Source: Mycobacterium gordonae (GTDB taxonomy: Bacteria > Actinomycetota > Actinomycetes > Mycobacteriales > Mycobacteriaceae). Taken from it: 64,000 nucleotides of DNA. A program made the translations under genes and the position numbers. The stretch lies in assembly GCF_001417955.2 (NCBI RefSeq), contig NZ_LKTM01000001.1, positions 1 to 64,000 of the forward strand. Reading direction: 5' to 3'. This document shows positions 58,983 to 64,000 of the stretch, one piece after another; the stretch's first letter is position 1, and each line of letters starts with the position of its first letter. The notes under the pieces are model-generated. The model had not been told where the DNA came from. It did not search any database and saw nothing but the letters and a program-made list of their open reading frames with translations.

Positions 58983-60139
58983 TGACAAGCAACCGCTGGC
59001 GCCGCGCTGCGGCGAGCCTGGCCATGTTCGCGCTCGTGGCCGGCACATCCGGCTGCGGCTGGCACGGGCTGAATTCGCTCGCCCTGCCCGGCACGCAGGG
59101 CGCCGGCGCGGGCTCCTTCCTGATCCAGGCGCAGATGCCCGAAGTCAACAACATCCAACCCAACTCTCGGGTGCGCGTGGCCGACGTAGCGATCGGCCAT
59201 GTGACGAAAATCGAGCGTCAGGGCTGGCACGCGTTGGTGAGCATGCGGCTCAACGGTGACGTCGCCCTGCCCGCCAACGCCACCGCCAAGATCGGCACGA
59301 CCAGCCTGCTGGGCTCCTACCACATCGAGCTCGCGCCGCCGAAAGGCGAAGCACCGCAAGGCAAGCTGCGTGAAGGCTCGGTCATCCCGCTGTCCCACGG
59401 CGGTGCATACCCGAATACCGAGCAGACGCTGGCGGCGTTGTCGTTGGTGCTCAACGGCGGCGGGCTGGGCCAGATACAGGACATCACCGAGGCTTTCAGC
59501 ACCGCGTTCCGGGGGCGCGAGCACGATGTGCGCAGCCTCATCGGGCAGCTCGACAGGTTCACCGCATACCTCAACGACCAGTCCGGCGACATCATCGCGG
59601 CCACCGACAGCTTGAACCGCCTGGTCGGAAAGTTCGCCGAGCAGCAGCCCGTGCTCGACCGGGCCCTGGCGACCATTCCCGACGCGCTCGCGGTGCTCAA
59701 CAACGAGCGGAGCAACCTCGTCGAGGCGGCCGATCAGCTGGGCAGGTTTAGCGCCCTGACCGTCGACTCGGTTAACAAAACCAAGGCGAACCTGGTCAAC
59801 GAATTGAAGGAACTCGGGCCCGTCCTGGAATCGCTCGCCAACGCCGGTCCGAGCATGACCCGCGCACTCAGCCTGCTGGCCACGTTCCCATTCCCGAACG
59901 AAACCTTCGAGAATTTTCAACGTGGTGACTATGCCAACCTGACCGCGATCATCGACCTCACGCTCAGCCGAATCGACCAGGGAATACTCACCGGCACCCG
60001 GTGGGAGTGCCACCTGACCCAACTCGAGCTGCAGTGGGGACGAACCATCGGCCAGTACCCCAGCCCGTGCACCTCGGGATTCCGCGGTACCCCCGGCAAT
60101 CCGCTGACCATCCCGTACCACTCGGACCAGGGGCCGTAG
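58982..60139 (+). CDS. mceE: MceE-type Mce family lipoprotein
   Basis: A 385-residue protein with a lipoprotein signal peptide: RRAAASLAMFALVAGTSGC with lipobox Cys25. The MCE domain follows (LIQAQMPEVNNIQPNSRVRVADVAIGHVTKIERQGWHALVSMRLNGDVALPANATAKIGTTSLLGSYHIEL). MceE is the lipid-anchored subunit (LprK-type) of Mce complexes. It abuts mceF with no gap. Confidence 0.95.
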   Translation: MTSNRWRRAAASLAMFALVAGTSGCGWHGLNSLALPGTQGAGAGSFLIQAQMPEVNNIQPNSRVRVADVAIGHVTKIERQGWHALVSMRLNGDVALPANATAKIGTTSLLGSYHIELAPPKGEAPQGKLREGSVIPLSHGGAYPNTEQTLAALSLVLNGGGLGQIQDITEAFSTAFRGREHDVRSLIGQLDRFTAYLNDQSGDIIAATDSLNRLVGKFAEQQPVLDRALATIPDALAVLNNERSNLVEAADQLGRFSALTVDSVNKTKANLVNELKELGPVLESLANAGPSMTRALSLLATFPFPNETFENFQRGDYANLTAIIDLTLSRIDQGILTGTRWECHLTQLELQWGRTIGQYPSPCTSGFRGTPGNPLTIPYHSDQGP

Positions 60140-61609
60140 ATGCGCCGCCTACACCGACGAGTCCAAGTCCAACTGGCCGTCTTCACCGTGATCGCGCTGA
60201 TCGCGCTGGCGGTGATGTCCCTGCACTTCGTGAAACTGCCGGCCATGCTGTTCGGCGTCGGCCGCTACTCCGTGAAGGTGGAGCTGCCGGAAACCGGCGG
60301 GTTGTACGGCACCGGAAACGTGACATATCGCGGCACCGAGGTGGGCCAGGTGCAGTCCGTGCGGCTGACCGACAGCGGCGTCGAAGCTGTGCTCTCCCTC
60401 AAATCGGGCATCGACATCCCCTCGGACCTGCGAGCCGAGGTGCACAGCCAATCCGCGATCGGCGAATCCTACGTCGAGTTGTTGCCCCGCAACGGCACCT
60501 CACCGCCACTGAAGGACGGCGACCTGATCCGGCGGGCTGACACCTCCGTGCCGCCGAACATCAACTCCTTGCTCAGTGCCGCCAACACCGCTCTGCAGGC
60601 AATACCGCACGACAACCTGCAGACCGTCATCAACGAGTCGTACACCGCGGTGGGTGGGCTGGGCCCCGAACTCTCCCGCCTGATCATGGGTTCGTCCAAC
60701 CTGGCGATCGATGCGCGCAAGAACCTCGACCCGCTCGTCTCGCTGATCGACCGATCGCAGCCCGTGCTGGACTCCCAGACTCACACGTCGGAGGAGATTG
60801 CCGGGTGGGCAGCCCACCTGGCGACCGTGACCACGGAATTGCAGACTCACGACGCGGCCGTCGCAGGCACCATCGACCAGGCCGGCCCGGCGTTCGGGGA
60901 GATGCGTCAACTGATCGAACGGGTGCAACCCACCTTGCCCATACTGCTCGCCAACCTCGCCAGCGTCGGACAGGTCGCGCTCACCTACCAGAACGACATC
61001 GAGCAACTGCTGGTGATATTCCCCGAATCCATCGCCGCCGAACAGGCCGGCATCCTCGCCAACGTCAACACCAAGCAGCCGTACCACGGCCAATACCTGA
61101 GCTTCAACCTCAACATCAACCTGCCGCCGACGTGCAGCACCGGATTCCTGCCGGCCCAGCAGCAGCGCGTCCCCACCTTCGAGGACTACCCCAACCGCCC
61201 GGCCGGCGACCTGTACTGCAGGGTGCCCCAGGACTCGCCGCTCAACGTGCGCGGCGCTCGCAACGTCCCCTGCGAAACCGTGCCGGGCAAACGCGCACCC
61301 ACCGTCAAGATGTGCGAGAGCAACGAACAGTACGTGCCCCTCAACGACGGCTGGAACTGGAAGGGCGACCCCAACGCCACGCTGTCGGGTCAGGACATTC
61401 CGCAGCTGCCACCGGGATCGGCGCCACCACCGGCCGGGGCGACACCCGCACCCGGTCCGGCGCCACCCCCGATTGCCGCGGCGCAGTACGACCCGGCCAC
61501 CGGCACCTACACCGGATCCGATGGGCATCAGTACACCCGATCCGATCTGGCCCAAACCGCGCCGAAGGAACGGACCTGGCAGTCGATGCTGCTGCCGCCC
61601 GGGCCTTGA
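60140..61609 (+). CDS. mceF: MceF-type Mce family protein
   Basis: A 489-residue protein: N-terminal helix (VQLAVFTVIALIALAVMSLHFVKLPAMLFG), MCE domain (VKVELPETGGLYGTGNVTYRGTEVGQVQSVRLTDSGVEAVLSLKSGIDIPSDLRAEVHSQSAIGESYVEL), long helical region, LNINLPPTCSTGFLP, and a Pro/Gly-rich tail with a GTYTGSDGHQYTRSDL motif seen in MceF proteins. It begins directly after the mceE stop. Confidence 0.95.
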   Translation: MRRLHRRVQVQLAVFTVIALIALAVMSLHFVKLPAMLFGVGRYSVKVELPETGGLYGTGNVTYRGTEVGQVQSVRLTDSGVEAVLSLKSGIDIPSDLRAEVHSQSAIGESYVELLPRNGTSPPLKDGDLIRRADTSVPPNINSLLSAANTALQAIPHDNLQTVINESYTAVGGLGPELSRLIMGSSNLAIDARKNLDPLVSLIDRSQPVLDSQTHTSEEIAGWAAHLATVTTELQTHDAAVAGTIDQAGPAFGEMRQLIERVQPTLPILLANLASVGQVALTYQNDIEQLLVIFPESIAAEQAGILANVNTKQPYHGQYLSFNLNINLPPTCSTGFLPAQQQRVPTFEDYPNRPAGDLYCRVPQDSPLNVRGARNVPCETVPGKRAPTVKMCESNEQYVPLNDGWNWKGDPNATLSGQDIPQLPPGSAPPPAGATPAPGPAPPPIAAAQYDPATGTYTGSDGHQYTRSDLAQTAPKERTWQSMLLPPGP

Positions 61610-61657
61610 GACGGCGACGACACCCAGACTCATCAAGCACCAAGGATGGAGAACCTC

Positions 61658-62263
61658 ATGACGGTAGTAGCCGATCGTGACCAGGAGCTGGACGAAGACA
61701 CCGCCGAAGTCGAGGACAGCCCCCCCGAACCCGCCGCGGACGACCTCGAGAGCCCGCCCGCGGGCCGGACCAGGAAACCCGTGTCCACAGAGCGGCGCGC
61801 AACGCTGTTCGGCTTAGCCGTCGTCGTCGCGTTGGCGGCGCTGAGCGGATGGTGGGGCTATCGCCTGCACCAGTCCAACCAGGTGCAGGCCCAGCGGAGT
61901 CAGTACCTGCAGGTGGCCAGACAGGGCGCACTGAACTTGACGACCATCGACTGGCACCACGCCGACGCCGATGTGCGCCGAATTCTCGACGGCGCGACCG
62001 GGGATTTCTACAACGACTTCGCCAAGCGCTCGAAGCCATTCGTCGAGGTGCTGCAGCAAAGCCAGGCAACCACCGTGGGCAGAATCACGGAGGCGGGACT
62101 GGAATCGGAGACAGCCGACGGAGCGCAGGTACTGGTCGCGGTTGCCGTGCAGACGTCCAATGCCGGCGAGGCCGACCCGGTACCGCGGGCATGGCGAATG
62201 CGTATCTCGGTGCAGAGGGTCGGGGATCAGGTCAAAGTCTCTAATGTCGGGTTCGTGCTGTGA
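61658..62263 (+). CDS. Mce-associated membrane protein (Mas)
   Basis: A 201-residue protein with an acidic cytoplasmic N-terminus (1-45), one membrane helix (about 49-68) and a periplasmic VirB8/NTF2-like domain (QYLQVARQGALNLTTIDWHHADADVRRILDGATGDFYNDFAKRS). This is the standard layout of Mce-associated proteins, which stabilise Mce complexes. The start at 61658 has GGAG 6 bp upstream; an earlier ATG at 61646 has none as good. Confidence 0.92.
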   Translation: MTVVADRDQELDEDTAEVEDSPPEPAADDLESPPAGRTRKPVSTERRATLFGLAVVVALAALSGWWGYRLHQSNQVQAQRSQYLQVARQGALNLTTIDWHHADADVRRILDGATGDFYNDFAKRSKPFVEVLQQSQATTVGRITEAGLESETADGAQVLVAVAVQTSNAGEADPVPRAWRMRISVQRVGDQVKVSNVGFVL

Positions 62264-62922
62264 GCGCGGTCATCTCGCCCCGGACAGGCCAGCGCAGTGA
62301 CCTCGACGAGGTGCCCCAGTCACCTGCTGAGCCAGCGGCCGCTGGGGAGGCCGGCGCGGACGAGACCGAAGCGACCGACGTGGCCACGGATGCCGACGGG
62401 TCAGATCACGAGGAGCGACCGGCCACGGCGTGGCGTCGCATCCGTTGGTCCAGGGTCATCGCCTACGGGCTGTTGCCGGGAGTGGCGCTCCTGCTGGCCG
62501 CGGGAGCGGGCTTCCTGAGATGGCAGGACACCTCGGCCCGCGATGCCGGGGTGGCCCGGGCGGAGTCCGTGCGCGCCGCCACCGACGGCACCATTGCGCT
62601 GCTGTCCTACCGGCCCGACACCGTGCAGGCTGATCTCGAGGCCGCACGGGGCCGATTGACCGGTGCGTTCCTGCAGGCCTATACGTCGCTGACGCACGAC
62701 GTGGTGATCCCGGGAGCAAAGCAGAAGCAGATTTCCGCCGTGGCCACCGTCCCGGCCGCCGCTGCCACGTACACGACTGCCGATCACGCCGTCGTACTGC
62801 TGTCGGTGAACCAGACAATCGTCATCGGCCAGGACGCGCCCTCAAGCACCGCCTCCAGCGTCCGGGTCACCCTCGACAAGGTCGGGGGCCGTTGGCTGAT
62901 ATCGCAATTCGATCCGGTGTGA
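62260..62922 (+). CDS. Mce-associated membrane protein (Mas), second copy
   Basis: A 220-residue protein with the same layout: long acidic N-terminus, membrane helix (about 66-86), then ARAESVRAATDGTIALLSYRPDTVQADLEAARGRLTGAFLQAYTSLTHDVVIPGAKQKQISAVATV. The GTG start overlaps the previous stop (GTGA). The two Mas genes of a mce locus usually occur side by side as here. Confidence 0.92.
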   Translation: MSAVISPRTGQRSDLDEVPQSPAEPAAAGEAGADETEATDVATDADGSDHEERPATAWRRIRWSRVIAYGLLPGVALLLAAGAGFLRWQDTSARDAGVARAESVRAATDGTIALLSYRPDTVQADLEAARGRLTGAFLQAYTSLTHDVVIPGAKQKQISAVATVPAAAATYTTADHAVVLLSVNQTIVIGQDAPSSTASSVRVTLDKVGGRWLISQFDPV

Positions 62923-62955
62923 CACCGGTGATCACGGCCGACGGAAGGAATCGAC

Positions 62956-63621
62956 ATGCAGTACCGACAGCTGGGTTTGTCTGCTCTGTTCGTCATGGTG
63001 GGCGGCACGGTCCTGGATATGCCGGCGGCGTACGCCGACAACAAGCGGCTCAATGACAGCGTGGTCGCCAACGTGTACACCGTGCAACATCAGGCCGGCT
63101 GCGGCAACGACGTCAAGATCAACCCGCAACTGCAACTCGCCGCCCAGTGGCACACCCTCGATGTCCTGAACAACCGAAACCTCGACAGCGACATCGGTTC
63201 TGACGGGTCCACCGCACAAAGTCGCGCCAACGCAGCCGGCTATAAGGGGCGAGTGACCGAAACGGTGGCCATCAATCCTGCCGTGGCAATCAGCGGCGTC
63301 GAGTTGATGAACCAGTGGTATTACAACCCTTCGTATTTCGCGATCATGTCCGATTGCGCCAACAGTCAGATCGGGGTGTGGTCGGAAAACAGCCCGGATC
63401 GCACCGTCGTGGTGGCCGTCTACGGGCAGTCTGACAGAGCACCCCAGAGCACAGCGGTTGGGCAGCAGGCAGGCCCCGCGCCGGTGGTGGTCCTGCCGGA
63501 AAACGTCCCGATCGACCCCAGCCCGCAATACGACGCCAGCGACGAGATCGAATACGCCATCAACTGGTTCCCGTGGATCCTGCGCGGCGTGTACCCGCCA
63601 CCGGGTATCCCGCCGCAATAA
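62956..63621 (+). CDS. Secreted CAP (SCP/PR-1) domain protein
   Basis: A 221-residue protein with a Sec signal peptide (about 1-27, cut near AYA-DN). The CAP fold is visible: LNDSVVANVYTVQHQAGCGNDVKINPQLQLAAQWHTLDVLNN (His66), YKGRVTETVAIN (Glu102), MNQWYYNPSYFAIMSDCANSQIGVW; Cys49 and Cys134 may form a disulfide. The tail is proline-rich. It is 33 bp after the second Mas gene and probably in the mce operon. CAP proteins can bind lipids or act on cell-wall components; role here unknown. Confidence 0.85.
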   Translation: MQYRQLGLSALFVMVGGTVLDMPAAYADNKRLNDSVVANVYTVQHQAGCGNDVKINPQLQLAAQWHTLDVLNNRNLDSDIGSDGSTAQSRANAAGYKGRVTETVAINPAVAISGVELMNQWYYNPSYFAIMSDCANSQIGVWSENSPDRTVVVAVYGQSDRAPQSTAVGQQAGPAPVVVLPENVPIDPSPQYDASDEIEYAINWFPWILRGVYPPPGIPPQ

Positions 63622-63640
63622 TCAGGGGGCGGACGCTGCG

Positions 63641-64000
63641 CTACTCCGCCGGAGGCTGGTAGTGCGCCGCCGAGTTCCGCAGCTGCCAGATCTGGGCAGG
63701 ACAAAGAAGATTCACCGCATACGAGACAAGGTAGTTGGCCGCGAACTCGTCGTTGGGGGTCACGTCACGCTTGACATCACCCATTACCTGGGCGTAGCCG
63801 TGGCCCGCGGTGACCTTGTCGCAGATCCCGTAACCGTAGTTCAGCGCGTCGGTGTTCGGGAAGTCGTAGTGCCGTCGCACGGTCACGTCGTAGAGATACT
63901 CCACATCGGGCGCCGGAGCGGCATTAGCCCACGGCGCCAACGCAAGCGGGGCAACACCGAGGGCAGCGGCGACGATCAGAGCGGCAGGCGTGCGACGCAT
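63641..64000 (-). CDS. DUF732-like secreted small protein
   Basis: A 119-residue protein that starts at the last base of the window (ATG at 64000). It has a signal peptide (about 1-27, AWANAAPAPDV) and a mature domain with two cysteines (Cys60 and Cys100) in the DUF732 pattern YGYGICDKVTAGHGYAQVM ... YAVNLLCPAQIWQL. DUF732 proteins are small exported mycobacterial proteins of unknown function. It is convergent with the CAP gene, 19 bp apart. Confidence 0.85.
   Translation of the reverse strand: MRRTPAALIVAAALGVAPLALAPWANAAPAPDVEYLYDVTVRRHYDFPNTDALNYGYGICDKVTAGHGYAQVMGDVKRDVTPNDEFAANYLVSYAVNLLCPAQIWQLRNSAAHYQPPAE

Noticed and set aside
58802..60121. 439-residue minus-strand open frame across mceE
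   Set aside because: Shadow of the mceE coding region; mceE has a lipobox and MCE domain.

Overview
The window looks like chromosomal DNA from a mycobacterium, probably a slow grower. It is GC-rich and has a PE_PGRS gene at the left edge, a UsfY-like protein, an Rv1264-type adenylyl cyclase, a WS/DGAT acyltransferase, an NDMA-dependent (mycofactocin-type) alcohol dehydrogenase, a MenB almost identical (from memory) to the M. tuberculosis enzyme, and a full mce locus. Genes are tightly packed, many with ATGA/GTGA overlaps. No tRNA, rRNA, CRISPR array or insertion sequence was seen. Family assignments come from motifs and recall; no database search was run.

Layout. (1) 0-8.4 kb: PE_PGRS fragment; a tetR-MFS-SDR unit with three copies of a 19-bp operator; a stray yrbE fragment; thioesterase, amidohydrolase, UsfY-like, SDR and LysR genes; a decayed flavoprotein remnant. 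(2) 8.4-19 kb: adenylyl cyclase, then an oxidation block with a VanA/VanB-type Rieske oxygenase pair, aldehyde dehydrogenase, two P450s, a small unknown protein, an NDMA-type alcohol dehydrogenase and a GAF-LuxR regulator. A 42-bp element with a perfect palindrome is duplicated at the same distance before one P450 and before the small protein. (3) 19-26 kb: aryl-alcohol-type dehydrogenase, alpha/beta hydrolase and WS/DGAT on the minus strand; a coupled HAD/PlsC and PlsB acyltransferase pair on the plus strand.

(4) 26-42 kb: a CoA-thioester catabolic region around a FadR-type GntR regulator. It has a BadI-like ring-opening hydrolase, two acyl-CoA dehydrogenases, SDRs, a MaoC hydratase, a two-subunit CoA-transferase, an acyl-CoA ligase, an enoyl-CoA hydratase, an MDR oxidoreductase, two LuxR regulators, a MenB homologue and a lipase-like hydrolase. 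Five transcription units in this block each carry a 13-bp palindrome close to ATGGTCNGACCAT, which suggests one regulon for an alicyclic or ring-containing acid.

(5) 42-51.7 kb: a ten-gene minus-strand meta-cleavage operon preceded by its own GntR gene: amidohydrolase (likely decarboxylase), class III extradiol dioxygenase, meta-cleavage-product hydrolase, ring-hydroxylating dioxygenase alpha and beta, diol dehydrogenase, 2-oxopent-4-enoate hydratase, acylating acetaldehyde dehydrogenase and 4-hydroxy-2-oxovalerate aldolase, with a SnoaL-like protein at the end. The gene set matches a p-cumate-like route, aromatic carboxylate to diol to ring cleavage to decarboxylation to pyruvate plus acetyl-CoA. 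Tandem 16-bp repeats 20 bp apart sit before the first enzyme gene.

(6) 52-64 kb: an mce operon (yrbEA, yrbEB, mceA-F, two Mce-associated genes, a CAP-domain protein) in which yrbEA is split by a frameshift, followed by a convergent DUF732-like gene. Overall this is an accessory catabolic island: uptake (Mce, MFS), oxidation of hydrophobic or aromatic compounds, CoA-dependent breakdown, and storage-lipid synthesis, each block with its own regulator.
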